Shown here in pieces: positions 1-8,712 of a DNA stretch of 64,000 nt. This DNA comes from Bacteroidota bacterium (GTDB taxonomy: Bacteria > Bacteroidota > Bacteroidia > AKYH767-A > 2013-40CM-41-45): positions 1,550,001 to 1,614,000 of the forward strand of contig JADJON010000001.1 of assembly GCA_016713765.1 (NCBI GenBank), given 5' to 3'. The translations under genes were made by a program, and so were the position numbers. The notes below the pieces were generated by a model. That model searched no databases and had not been told where the DNA came from. It saw only the letters and a list, made by a program, of their open reading frames with translations. Positions within the stretch are counted from its first letter, which is position 1; each line of letters begins with the position of its first letter.

Positions 1-1667
1 TCTATTTTTGGGTAAACTTCGCTATGAATAACCGCAACACCATCGCCAAACTCCGTTTTAAAATCAATAGAAGGGAAACAAACAGCTTGCGGGCTTTTCA
101 GTTTTTTACCTTTTGCATAAATGAATGGAATTGATTTTAGTTTTTCGTTCCATTCTTTAGATTCGTCTTTTGCTGCTTTGCTATGGAAATATTCAATTAA
201 AGAAAAATTTTCAGATGGTTGGTGATTCTTCTTGAATATGTCTGATAGGAAAAAATCTTCAAGGTTTTCCGTCTCAAAAAACATTGCACCAAATGAACGT
301 AGTTTATCGGCTCGTTGAAGCTGTGAGTTTATCAACGAATCTGTTTTAAAATTTGTGTTTTCTTTTTGGTTTATAAAACCTATTACTGTTTCTGGTGATA
401 AGAATGATAATTCAGAAAGCCCTATTTTGTCAATAACAATATCCGATATCTTTTTAAGTTTAGCATTTTTTGAAGGAATAAATGCTTTTTCCTTTACAGA
501 CTTTTCTAATGATTGGTTGAATGAAACTCTTAATTCATTATGAATTCCTCCAAATTTTGATGGAAGTAATTGTAGGATTTGAAATTTAAATTTGCTTTTC
601 GAAAGAATTTCTAACCATTCAATAATTTTTTCGGCTGTAAGTTTAAATAGCCATTGATTCCAAACTCTGTCTTCGTGTAGTCCTTCTCTTGCTGCATTGG
701 TAAGAAAACTTCCATTTATTAAAAATGGAAATTCAAAGTCCGAGACCTTGGTAGGCAAATAAGTAAAGATTAAACTTTCTTCGCTTTTGAGTGATTTTAA
801 TTTCCCTTCTTCAATTTTTGCGGCAAATGATAATTCTGTATACTCAGCTTCTTTTAATTTTTCAGGTGTTTTTTCATCCTGTCTTAATTCCTCTTTTGTG
901 TCTTCGGGAATAGATATTTGCTCAAATGATTTTGTTAGCCACGAACTAATTTCTTTTCCGTCTTTATACAAAGTAGTTTCATTGAAAGCTATATCTTGGC
1001 TGATAATTTTCTTCTCAATCGAGGAAACCGGTTTGCCATTATACGATACTGAAATTTTTGAAACTCGTCTTAGGAATAGAAGTATTTGGCCATTACTAAG
1101 CAACTCGTTCAGTTCTTCGAGTAATTCTTCGGGCTTTTTAATTTCTATAGTGGTAGATACTGCATAGTTATTATCTAATATGCTTTTTTGAATTGAATCA
1201 CTCAATTCGTTTAATTCTGACCAAATCGGAATTATTTGCCAAGGCAATTTTTGTTTATGAAATGATTTGTCAAACCGAAACTGATAGCCGTCCGAAAAGA
1301 TTGTTACCCGCTCCGACTTTCCGAATACTGATTTAAAACCAATTCCTTTATAGCCTGTCTTTGTCGGGTCTGCACGCTTGGTGCTTGCACCTGCTCCAGT
1401 AAGTGAAATAATATCTTTTTCGTCAAAAGGTTTTCCGTTGTGAGAAACAATTAAACAATTTGGTAAAAAGTCAAAATGAATTTCGTTGTTTGTGTCCTTT
1501 GCTGCATCGTCAGCATTTTGTATAAGTTCAAATACAAATCGTTGGCTTTCAGAGTAAATGTCACTCGAAACTGTGTCCAATAAATTTGCAACCATTTCAG
1601 CTTGTCGTGGCGAACTGAAAGTTGAATTTTCTCTACATAATTCTTGGATAAAGGTTTTCTTACTCAT
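1..1667 (-). CDS. Sacsin-type GHKL ATPase protein, C-terminus cut by the window edge
   Basis: An open frame of 555 codons begins at ATG 1667 and runs off the window at position 1, so only the N-terminal part is visible. Residues about 45-60 read FELIQNADDA (the N-box of GHKL ATPases, with the Asn/Asp that hold Mg-ATP) and about 105-120 read GYKGIGFKSVF (the glycine-rich ATP lid, as in sacsin and Hsp90-like proteins). Between them LIVSHNGKPF fits the usual 'D/HNG' strand. This combination is typical of 'sacsin N-terminal ATPase-like domain' proteins, large soluble proteins of mostly unknown function that are often found in bacterial accessory or defence islands. The remaining visible residues are not recognised. 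The DNA is strongly AT-rich compared with everything right of 2043, which suggests acquisition by transfer. No partner gene is visible because the window ends here. Confidence 0.8.
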   Translation of the reverse strand, partial: MSKKTFIQELCRENSTFSSPRQAEMVANLLDTVSSDIYSESQRFVFELIQNADDAAKDTNNEIHFDFLPNCLIVSHNGKPFDEKDIISLTGAGASTKRADPTKTGYKGIGFKSVFGKSERVTIFSDGYQFRFDKSFHKQKLPWQIIPIWSELNELSDSIQKSILDNNYAVSTTIEIKKPEELLEELNELLSNGQILLFLRRVSKISVSYNGKPVSSIEKKIISQDIAFNETTLYKDGKEISSWLTKSFEQISIPEDTKEELRQDEKTPEKLKEAEYTELSFAAKIEEGKLKSLKSEESLIFTYLPTKVSDFEFPFLINGSFLTNAAREGLHEDRVWNQWLFKLTAEKIIEWLEILSKSKFKFQILQLLPSKFGGIHNELRVSFNQSLEKSVKEKAFIPSKNAKLKKISDIVIDKIGLSELSFLSPETVIGFINQKENTNFKTDSLINSQLQRADKLRSFGAMFFETENLEDFFLSDIFKKNHQPSENFSLIEYFHSKAAKDESKEWNEKLKSIPFIYAKGKKLKSPQAVCFPSIDFKTEFGDGVAVIHSEVYPKI

Positions 1668-2042
1668 TGTCTAATCAGGAAAATAGATTTTGTCTTGGGA
1701 TGCGGGTAGGGCAAAAGCAAATGTGCTGCAACTGTGTCGGCTTGTGCGATGGGTTGCAGCTCTTTTGATTTTGCTGAAGCGTTGGCTTGTCTGTTCATTT
1801 GCTCTGTCGTTTTATTGTTGTCTGTGTCGTCTTTTAGCATGACCGGTAACGCTCAAATAGGCGAAACTCTCCTTCGCTTTATTTCCACAAATTCCTCGAT
1901 TTCACCCGAAAATACAAACAATCAGTCAAATTGGCGAAATGCGTTTATCGTGACGGGTCAGTTTCGTTTATTGTTCCAGTTTGGTCGGCTTGTCGAAAGT
2001 TATAAAATGAGACTAAGATAAGAAGCAGGCATTTATTATCGG
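1668..2042. other. Non-coding AT-rich spacer with one inverted repeat
   Basis: This 375-bp gap separates the ATPase gene from the SDR gene. It contains an inverted repeat GCTGCAAC (1725-1732) / GTTGCAGC (1753-1760) with a 20-nt loop. GC content rises abruptly at about 2040. The one open frame on the plus strand (95 codons) has no recognisable features and I do not call it. Upstream signals for the ATPase gene must lie here, but I see no clear TAnnTTTG box. Confidence 0.5.
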
Positions 2043-2798
2043 TCACCCCTTGTGCATATAATACGGACTCGCCTGCGCCAGCGGGGTCACTACGATATCA
2101 TTCAGAACCACATGCCCCGGCCGGGTGGCGGCGAAATAGACGATGTCGGCGATGTCCTGGGCGGTGAGGGGCTTGTAGCCGGCGTAGGCTTGTTTGGCGC
2201 GTTCGGCGTCGCCTTTGAAGCGGACGAGCGAAAACTCGGTCTCCGCCGCGCCCGGACAGATCTGCGTGACCCGGATGCCGTGCGGGAGCATGTCGATCCG
2301 CATGGCCTCGGAAAGGGCGTTCACTGCGGCTTTGGTGGCGCAATAGACGTTGCCCCGCAAATAGGTCTGCTTCCCGGCGATCGACCCGATGTTGATGATG
2401 TGCCCCTGCCCGCGCTCCACCATTGTGGGCGCGATACAACGGAAAACGTTCAGCAGGCCTTTCACGTTGGTGTCGAGCATCACGTCCCAGTCGGCAAAGT
2501 CGCCTTCCTGGATCGTGCTCAGCCCCGAGGCCAGTCCGGCATTGTTCACCAGCAGGTCTACCCACTTCCATTCGTGCGGCAGGTTCCTGATCGCCTGTAC
2601 CACGGCTTCGCGATCGCGTACGTCGAAGGGCAGGGTGAGCACGTCGGCTCCGTAGTCGTTCCGCAACTCGGTGGCCAGTGCCTCCAGCCGGTCCTGCCGC
2701 CGTCCGTTAAGAATGAGCCGCCACGCGTGCTGCGCAAAGGTGTAGGCAATGGCTTTTCCGAAGCCGGCCGTCGCGCCGGTGATGAAGATCGTTTTCAT
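2043..2798 (-). CDS. SDR family NAD(P)-dependent oxidoreductase
   Basis: This is a 251-residue classical short-chain dehydrogenase/reductase, a normal family length. It has the Rossmann cofactor motif TGATAGFG (residues 7-14), the NNAG motif (85-88), and the catalytic tetrad Asn111, Ser139, Tyr152 and Lys156 (YxxxK at 152-156). The NGRRQDRLEAL stretch after strand beta2 favours NADP over NAD. Overall it resembles the YdfG-like 3-hydroxy-acid/serine dehydrogenase subgroup, but the substrate cannot be read from sequence. It lies 3 nt downstream of the permease stop codon on the same strand, so the two are almost certainly co-transcribed. That pairing is compatible with amino-acid or hydroxy-acid metabolism. 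Confidence 0.9.
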   Translation of the reverse strand: MKTIFITGATAGFGKAIAYTFAQHAWRLILNGRRQDRLEALATELRNDYGADVLTLPFDVRDREAVVQAIRNLPHEWKWVDLLVNNAGLASGLSTIQEGDFADWDVMLDTNVKGLLNVFRCIAPTMVERGQGHIINIGSIAGKQTYLRGNVYCATKAAVNALSEAMRIDMLPHGIRVTQICPGAAETEFSLVRFKGDAERAKQAYAGYKPLTAQDIADIVYFAATRPGHVVLNDIVVTPLAQASPYYMHKG

Positions 2799-2801
2799 GG
2801 T

Positions 2802-4718
2802 TTACGCGTTGACGCGGTTCAGCCGGCTGTTCCGGTAACTGAACCCGAAATAAATGACCAATCCCGCCAGCAGCCAGATCCCGAAGCCGATCCAGTTCGA
2901 CAGGCCCAACTCGCTCATCATGTACAGGCAACAGACGAGTCCCAGCAAAGGGATCAGCGAAAAGCGATGACGGAAGGCCAGCACCGCCAGCGCCAGGCAA
3001 CTGATCAGGAAGATCCAGCTCGGGATCTTGTGCTTGAACACCTCCCAGCCTTCGACCTGCTTCTTCTGCTGTGGCAGCGGTGCCTGCGCGAGCAGGGCGC
3101 CGTACGCGGCTTCGTCGAGACCGGAGACGTACGCGTCCAGGTCGCCGCCCGCGGCGCTGAGATTCGCGCTGTCGGTGCGGGCAACGTAAGCGCCTACTTC
3201 CGTGGCTTCGTCCTTGCTCAGCCCGGCTACGAACTCGTTTGCCGGGACCAGTTGCGCGTCGTTGCGCAGGAAACGGAACGCTTCATCCTTGTAAACCGTG
3301 AACGACACCACCAGCCCGAGCAGCAACAGGCCGGGGAAGGCGTACTGCGCGTTCACATACGGGGTGCGGAAGGAGCCTTTGGGTTTGTCGGGCAATAACT
3401 CGAGCCGCAACACCCCGGCACACACCAGCACGAAGGCGAACAGGGTGCCGATGCTGCACAGGTCGGTCACCATGGTGAGGTTCATGAACAGGGCCGGCAC
3501 GGCCACCACGAAGCCGGTGACGATGGTGGCAAACGAAGGCGTACGGAATTTCGGGTGGATGGTCGAGAATTTCTTGGGCAACAAACCGTCGCGGCTCATG
3601 CTCATCCAGATGCGCGGCTGTCCGAGCTGGAACACGAGCAGCACGCTCGCCATGGCCACGATCGCGCTCACGGCGATGATGCCCGAGAGCCAGTGCAGGT
3701 TCAGCTTCTGGAACACGAAGGCCAGCGGGTCGCCCACGGCCAGTTCGTGGTACGGGACCATGCCGGTGAGCACCAGCGCGATCGCCACGTAGAGGATCGT
3801 GCAGAGGATGATGGACCACATCATGCCCCTGGGCAGGTCGCGCTGCGGGTTCTTGCATTCTTCCGCCGTGGTGCTGATGGCGTCGAAACCGATGTACGCG
3901 AAGAACACAGCCGACACGCCTTTCAACACCCCGCCGATGCCGTTGGGGAGAAAGGGATTCCAGTTGTCGCTGTTCACGTAGAAGACGCCCACGGCGATCA
4001 CGAGCAACACGATGATGAGCTTGATCGCGACCATCGTATTGCCGGCGTTCTTCGACTCGCGGATGCCGCGGTACACCAGCCAGGTGATCAGCACGATGAT
4101 GAGCAGGGCGGGAAGGTCGGCGACGAGGTGCAGACCGAGCAGGGTGGGAGCGCCCGTCCAGGCGCTGTGCGCAGCCTGCAGGGGCGCGTCGAGGTTCGCG
4201 AAGCTTTTTCCGGAATGCAGAAAGGCTTCGGCCTGCCGGTAGCCTCTCGAGGCGGTGAGGTAGTCCATTGTCATCCACTCGGGCAAATGGATGTTCATGC
4301 CGGCCAGCAGTCCGGTGAAGTAGTCGGACCAGGAGATCGCCACGGTGATGTTCCCGATAGCGTATTCCATGATCAGCGCCCAGCCGATGATCCAGGCGAC
4401 GACCTCGCCGAAGGCGACGTAGCTGTATGTATAAGCGGAGCCGGAAACGGGCACGATCGAGGCGAACTCGGCATAGGCGAAGGCCGCGAAGCCGCAGGCT
4501 ACGGCGGTGAAGAGAAACAGCAGGATCACACCCGGACCGCCGTTCGCGCTGGCGTTCCCGATCGTGCTGAAGATTCCGGCGCCGATGATGGCCGCGATGC
4601 CCAGCGCGGTCAGGTCGCGCACACCCAGGTGCTTCGACAACTGATGCCCGTCACCGGCAGGCCCCGCTTCCGCTTCCCGTAAAATATTCCCGACAGATTT
4701 TTTTCGAAATAGATCCAT
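2802..4718 (-). CDS. APC family amino-acid permease (cationic amino acid transporter-like)
   Basis: This is a 638-residue polytopic inner-membrane protein of the amino acid-polyamine-organocation superfamily. The first transmembrane helix carries the signature GIAAIIGAGIFSTIGN, the unwound helix that binds the substrate amino group. FAYAEFASIVPVSGSAYTY follows in TM3. About 12-14 hydrophobic segments are present. It is longer than the usual 450-500 residues because a soluble Ala/Asp-rich insert (about residues 500-570) precedes the last helices. I chose ATG 4718 over the upstream TTG at 4745 because a -7 box TATATTTG lies at 4743-4750, overlapping that TTG. It is the first gene of an operon with the SDR gene. 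The substrate is not determined; cationic or branched-chain amino acids are likely by family. Confidence 0.87.
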   Translation of the reverse strand: MDLFRKKSVGNILREAEAGPAGDGHQLSKHLGVRDLTALGIAAIIGAGIFSTIGNASANGGPGVILLFLFTAVACGFAAFAYAEFASIVPVSGSAYTYSYVAFGEVVAWIIGWALIMEYAIGNITVAISWSDYFTGLLAGMNIHLPEWMTMDYLTASRGYRQAEAFLHSGKSFANLDAPLQAAHSAWTGAPTLLGLHLVADLPALLIIVLITWLVYRGIRESKNAGNTMVAIKLIIVLLVIAVGVFYVNSDNWNPFLPNGIGGVLKGVSAVFFAYIGFDAISTTAEECKNPQRDLPRGMMWSIILCTILYVAIALVLTGMVPYHELAVGDPLAFVFQKLNLHWLSGIIAVSAIVAMASVLLVFQLGQPRIWMSMSRDGLLPKKFSTIHPKFRTPSFATIVTGFVVAVPALFMNLTMVTDLCSIGTLFAFVLVCAGVLRLELLPDKPKGSFRTPYVNAQYAFPGLLLLGLVVSFTVYKDEAFRFLRNDAQLVPANEFVAGLSKDEATEVGAYVARTDSANLSAAGGDLDAYVSGLDEAAYGALLAQAPLPQQKKQVEGWEVFKHKIPSWIFLISCLALAVLAFRHRFSLIPLLGLVCCLYMMSELGLSNWIGFGIWLLAGLVIYFGFSYRNSRLNRVNA

Positions 4719-4742
4719 AAAAGTCGTGTGGACTTGTTCTTT

Positions 4743-4750
4743 CAAATATA
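4743..4750 (-). promoter_or_regulatory. Bacteroidota -7 box for the permease operon
   Basis: On the minus strand the sequence is TATATTTG, an exact match to TAnnTTTG, 24 nt upstream of the chosen ATG. I see no clear -33 TTG at the expected spacing. Confidence 0.45.
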
Positions 4751-4778
4751 GGTTTTATTGCAGTCGTTGCGGATGCTT

Positions 4779-4828
4779 GCAGAAAGCGATCCGCGTTCAT
4801 CCGCCAAGTCCGCGGAATCCGCGTGCAA
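4779..4828. repeat. Short ATCCGCG-type 9-bp repeat array
   Basis: Degenerate units based on ATCCGCGTTC / TCCGCGGAA / TCCGCGTGC recur at 9-10 bp spacing and run up to the stop codon of the gene at 4829. The same word family recurs at 14472-14541, 24708-24750 and 24941-24968. Confidence 0.6.
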
Positions 4829-6118
4829 TCACTTCGAAACCCGCCGCCCCCAAACAGAACTAAATGCCACCAGCACGAAGAACAGGAACGGCATGCCCAC
4901 GACCTTGTACCGCACCATGGCTCCCAGGATCGGCGTGATCAATCCGATGAGGCTGTAGAGCAGCAGCACGTAGATCCCGGCGAATAGCACGAAGCTCAAA
5001 GCCGTCGGTTCCACCCGCCGCGGCCTTGCCAGCAAGACCAGCATCAGCACGAGCAGAAGCGCATTCTCGATCGCCGAAGCCATCACCAGCAGATTCCCGT
5101 GCGCGTCGAACACTGTCGGCCGCAACAAAGTCGTCAGGAAACCCAGCGGCGCGTGCGCGGCCAGGCTCCAGCCCGTCGCATAGAACTCCGGCGCCCGGAT
5201 CACGCTCTTCGCTTTGGTCATCTCCGCCAGCACGTAGAAGTTCTGTTGTTTGTAGTAGATGATGTCGGCCAGCTTATACGCCGGAACGATCCGGTGCAGG
5301 TTGAATGCCAACACAAAGAATACTCCATACACCGCCCCGAAGCGCAGCAAAGCTCCGCCCAGCGACTTCCCCCGGCTCATCCACCAGGCGATCAGTCCGG
5401 GCGTGATGGTGACGATCACATAGAACTTCGTGAACAACAACAACAGGAAACTGATACCGAAGAGCGCCAGTCGCGACCAGCGTCGGTCGCCCAGCATCAG
5501 TTGGCGATACACATACACCAGCGTTCCCAGGGCGAAGAGCAGGAGCCCGTCCTTCAGCAATCCCGATCCCCAGAACACGACCGACGGCAGGAGGAAAGTC
5601 GTCACGAACAGGATACGGCCGCGACCGGGCAGGGTGGACGTGAAGCTGCGGTAGAGTCCGGTGAGTCCGGTCAGCGAGAGGAAATTGATGAACACCACGT
5701 GCACGTAGTAATTCCCCAGCGAGAAAAACCGGAAGAACGTATTCAGCCGGATGATGGTCTTGTTGTCGTTGAACAGCACGTCCTTGTTCAGCCAGGCGTT
5801 CATCGACTCGTAATAATGCCGTAGCTCCGGATCGTTGCCGGCGATGCCGGTGAACATGCGGAAAAAATCCCAGGGCCGCTCGGTCAGCGCCGAGAACAGG
5901 ATGCCGCTATCGTCGAAGAACTTGAACGTATCGGAGGTCGTCCGGTCGGTGTAGTGATAAGTGTACAGCCACCCCAGGACGCAACCCGCCAGCACCTTCA
6001 ACAGAAACACCCCCTGGAACCAACGCACCGATACACCCGTCGCAGCGAAAAACCCGCTCCTCCCGATCAGCCAGACAAACAGGGCCACGTACCCCGGGAC
6101 AAGCGCGTAGGTTAGCAT
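4829..6118 (-). CDS. Polytopic membrane protein of unknown function
   Basis: This is a 429-residue integral membrane protein with roughly ten hydrophobic helices. After the first two helices comes a periplasmic or cytosolic loop rich in aromatic and acidic residues (about 55-130). The mid-protein motif SVVFWGSGLLKDGL, located at a helix start, is seen in Bacteroidota proteins annotated as hypothetical or as surface-polysaccharide polymerase-like. I infer a possible role in envelope polysaccharide handling, but no catalytic residue can be named. The start ATG 6118 is preceded by TAACTTTA (6123-6130 complement), a one-mismatch -7 box. It stands upstream of the permease operon with a separate promoter between them. 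Confidence 0.7.
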   Translation of the reverse strand: MLTYALVPGYVALFVWLIGRSGFFAATGVSVRWFQGVFLLKVLAGCVLGWLYTYHYTDRTTSDTFKFFDDSGILFSALTERPWDFFRMFTGIAGNDPELRHYYESMNAWLNKDVLFNDNKTIIRLNTFFRFFSLGNYYVHVVFINFLSLTGLTGLYRSFTSTLPGRGRILFVTTFLLPSVVFWGSGLLKDGLLLFALGTLVYVYRQLMLGDRRWSRLALFGISFLLLLFTKFYVIVTITPGLIAWWMSRGKSLGGALLRFGAVYGVFFVLAFNLHRIVPAYKLADIIYYKQQNFYVLAEMTKAKSVIRAPEFYATGWSLAAHAPLGFLTTLLRPTVFDAHGNLLVMASAIENALLLVLMLVLLARPRRVEPTALSFVLFAGIYVLLLYSLIGLITPILGAMVRYKVVGMPFLFFVLVAFSSVWGRRVSK

Positions 6119-6196
6119 CGTGGGTAAAGTTAGGAAATGACGTGGGCAAAAGTGTTCCGGGTTCCGAGTTCCGAGTTACTTGAAAAAGGGAGGAGG

Positions 6197-6227
6197 CTTG
6201 CCTGCCGGAGCTTTAGCGAAGGCAGGG
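6197..6227. repeat. CGCTAAAGC palindromic repeat, copy 1
   Basis: An imperfect inverted repeat, with CCTGCC on the left and GGCAGG on the right of a core CTTTAGCG. Other copies are at 8732-8762, 45681-45710, 45807-45839 and 52356-52383. Confidence 0.65.
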
Positions 6228-6385
6228 ACGAGGGAGGAGAAAGAGGAGGGTGGCGGAATGAGTCGGATTATTTCACCGGAGCAATAAAGGGGTATCAGGA
6301 TCAAGCTTGCAAAATTCCCCCGATGAGTCAATAGGACTTTCGTATTCAAAGGATTAGTCGCCCCAAGCAGCAGGCAGGCCGCTTT

Positions 6386-6425
6386 TAACTTTCAACCTTC
6401 AACCTTCAACTTTCAACTTTCAACC
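6386..6425. repeat. Heptamer array (CAACTTT/CAACCTT)
   Basis: About five to six units of a 7-bp word varying between CAACTTT and CAACCTT, located just upstream of the purL promoter. Confidence 0.75.
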
Positions 6426-6450
6426 AACCCGGAACCTAAAACCTAGTTGC

Positions 6451-6458
6451 TACCTTTG
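6451..6458 (+). promoter_or_regulatory. -7 box of purL
   Basis: TACCTTTG matches TAnnTTTG exactly and ends 19 nt before the ATG at 6478. No clear -33 element is visible. Confidence 0.5.
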
Positions 6459-6477
6459 CCTCCAAACCACCCCACCC

Positions 6478-8712
6478 ATGTCCGAAACACTCGAGCAGGC
6501 AGTGACTGTGGAAACGGCCAAAGAACTGGGCCTGCTTCCGGAGGAATTCGATAAGATCAAGGAATACCTGGGCCGTACGCCCAACTTCACCGAACTCAGT
6601 ATCTATTCGGTGATGTGGAGCGAACACTGCTCCTACAAGAACTCCATCGTCTGGCTCAAGACGCTGCCGAAAGACGGACCGCATATGCTCGTACAGGCCG
6701 GTGCGGAGAATGCCGGTCTGGTTGCCATCGGCGACGGACTCGCCTGCGCCTTCAAGATCGAATCGCATAACCATCCTTCCGCCATTGAACCCTACCAGGG
6801 CGCAGCAACGGGTGTGGGCGGCATCAACCGCGACATCTTTACCATGGGCGCCCGCCCGGTGGCGCAGCTCAACAGCTTGCGCTTCGGTAACCTGTCGCTC
6901 GACAAGACCCGCTGGCTGCTGCGCGGCGTCGTGAAAGGCATCGGCGACTACGGCAACGCCTTCGGCGTACCGACGGTCGGCGGTGAACTCTTCTTCGACG
7001 ACTGCTACAACATCAACCCGCTCGTGAATGCCATGTCGGCGGGCATCGTGGAAGTCGGCAAGACGATCTCCGCTACTTCCTACGGCGTCGGCAACCCGGT
7101 GTACATCGTCGGTTCCGCCACGGGCAAGGACGGTATCCACGGCGCCACCTTCGCTTCGGGCGACCTGCACGAAGATTCCGCCGAAGACCTGCCGTCTGTA
7201 CAGGTCGGTGATCCGTTCACCGAAAAACTGCTGCTCGAAGCCAGCCTCGAGGTGATCGCCTCCGGCGCGGTGGTCGGCATGCAGGACATGGGCGCGGCGG
7301 GCATCATCTGCTCAACCAGCGAGATGTCGGCCAAGGGTAAGCACGGCATGGTCATCCACCTCGACAAGGTACCGACCCGGCAGAAGCACATGCAGGCCTG
7401 GGAGATTCTCCTCAGCGAATCCCAGGAGCGGATGCTCATCGTCGTCAAGCGCGGCCGGGAACCCGAGGTGCGCAAGATCTTTGACAAGTGGGACCTCAAC
7501 TGCGTGCAGATCGGAGAAGTGACCTCCGGCACGCAGCTCAAGTTCTTCATGGACGGCGAAATGGTCGCCGACGTCCCCGCCGATTCACTCGTGCTGGGTG
7601 GCGGCGCTCCGGTCTATCACCGCGAGTATTCGGTGCCGAGTTATTTTTACGAGAACAAGCGCTTCCGCATCGACGAGATCGAAGAGCCGGAAGACCTGCG
7701 CGAAGTCGGACAGTTCCTGCTCCGCCACCCCAACATCGCCTCGCGCCGCTGGGTGTACCGGCAGTACGACTCGATGGTCGGCACGGTGAACATGAGCACC
7801 AACGCGCCTTCCGACGCCGCGATCGTCAACCTCAAGCGTTCCGACAAAGCCCTCGCCCTTACAGTCGATTGCAATAGCCGCTACGTGCACGCCGACCCCG
7901 AACAGGGCTGCGCCATCGCCGTGGCCGAAGCCGCGCGCAACATCGTCTGCTCCGGCGGAGAACCTTCCGCCATCACCAACTGCCTCAACTTCGGCAATCC
8001 GTACAACAAGGAAGTGTACTGGCAGTTCGTCAACGCCATCAAGGGCATGGGCAAGGCCTGCCGGAAGTTCCAGACACCCGTCACCGGCGGGAACGTGAGC
8101 TTCTACAACCAGAGCTCCGACGAAGGACCGGTCTTCCCGACGCCGACGATCGGCATGCTCGGCGTGTTGCAGAGCAAGTCGCACCGCATGACGCTCGACT
8201 TCAAGCGCGCGGGCGACAGCATCTTCCTCATCGGCGAATCGGTGAACGACATCAACAGCTCCGAGTACCTGTATAGCTGGCACAAGCGCAAGAACACCCC
8301 CGCGCCGCACTTCGACCTCGACACCGAGTATGCCGTGCAACAGGTCGTGAAGCAGCTCATCCGCAAAGGCCTCGTAGCCTCGGCGCACGACGTATCCGAC
8401 GGCGGCCTCTTCATCGCCCTGGCTGAATCGGGTTTCCCCAACAACCTCGGCTTCAGCATCGAGACCGATTTCGACTGCCGCGCCGACGCCTTCCTCTTCG
8501 GCGAAGCCCAGAGCCGCGTGGTCGTCAGCGTCAACGAACAACACATCGACGCCTTCGTCGACTACCTCTCCACCGTCAACAACGTCACCTGGTCCAACCT
8601 CGGCACCGTCACCGAAGGCGAAGTCCTCATCGACGAACAATCCTGGGGCAGCATCGGCGAGATGAAAGCGGAGTATGAGACGGTTATTGAGAAGATGATG
8701 AATGTCGAGTGA
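6478..8712 (+). CDS. purL: Phosphoribosylformylglycinamidine synthase, subunit PurL
   Basis: Catalyses the ATP-dependent amidation of FGAR to FGAM, the fourth step of de novo purine synthesis, in the cytosol. At 744 residues it is the 'small' PurL type, which needs separate PurQ (glutaminase) and PurS partners; neither is in this window. Visible family motifs are [13 protein letters not shown] with His50 near the N-terminus, [21 protein letters not shown] (substrate/ATP site), and a repeated second half with [16 protein letters not shown] and SAHDVSDGG, reflecting the internal duplication of AIRS-like domains. The ATG at 6478 is supported by a -7 box 20 nt upstream. A heptamer repeat starts within a few bases of the stop codon, and no classical terminator is seen. 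Confidence 0.97.
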   Translation: MSETLEQAVTVETAKELGLLPEEFDKIKEYLGRTPNFTELSIYSVMWSEHCSYKNSIVWLKTLPKDGPHMLVQAGAENAGLVAIGDGLACAFKIESHNHPSAIEPYQGAATGVGGINRDIFTMGARPVAQLNSLRFGNLSLDKTRWLLRGVVKGIGDYGNAFGVPTVGGELFFDDCYNINPLVNAMSAGIVEVGKTISATSYGVGNPVYIVGSATGKDGIHGATFASGDLHEDSAEDLPSVQVGDPFTEKLLLEASLEVIASGAVVGMQDMGAAGIICSTSEMSAKGKHGMVIHLDKVPTRQKHMQAWEILLSESQERMLIVVKRGREPEVRKIFDKWDLNCVQIGEVTSGTQLKFFMDGEMVADVPADSLVLGGGAPVYHREYSVPSYFYENKRFRIDEIEEPEDLREVGQFLLRHPNIASRRWVYRQYDSMVGTVNMSTNAPSDAAIVNLKRSDKALALTVDCNSRYVHADPEQGCAIAVAEAARNIVCSGGEPSAITNCLNFGNPYNKEVYWQFVNAIKGMGKACRKFQTPVTGGNVSFYNQSSDEGPVFPTPTIGMLGVLQSKSHRMTLDFKRAGDSIFLIGESVNDINSSEYLYSWHKRKNTPAPHFDLDTEYAVQQVVKQLIRKGLVASAHDVSDGGLFIALAESGFPNNLGFSIETDFDCRADAFLFGEAQSRVVVSVNEQHIDAFVDYLSTVNNVTWSNLGTVTEGEVLIDEQSWGSIGEMKAEYETVIEKMMNVE

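Larger units (their letters stand above)
6119..6477. other. Divergent intergenic region with repeats and the purL promoter
   Basis: Holds from left to right: the start-proximal promoter area of the membrane-protein gene; GTTCCGA heptamer units (about 6157-6181); a palindromic element around GCTTTAGCG (6197-6227); about 150 bp with nothing recognised; a CAACCTT/CAACTTT heptamer array (about 6386-6425); and the purL -7 box. No convincing gene is present. Confidence 0.6.

Noticed and set aside
355..1167. Two open frames on the plus strand (355-543 and 787-1167)
   Set aside because: They lie antisense to the sacsin-type ATPase, whose long frame has clear GHKL motifs; the plus-strand products look like antisense by-products (Ser/Phe-rich).
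1734..2021. 95-codon open frame on the plus strand
   Set aside because: No recognisable domain, no upstream signal, in a spacer with an inverted repeat overlapping its start.
2052..3398. 448-codon open frame on the plus strand
   Set aside because: Antisense to the SDR and permease genes; high-GC DNA opens frames on the opposite strand. The product has no domain and abnormal His/Gln/Arg content.
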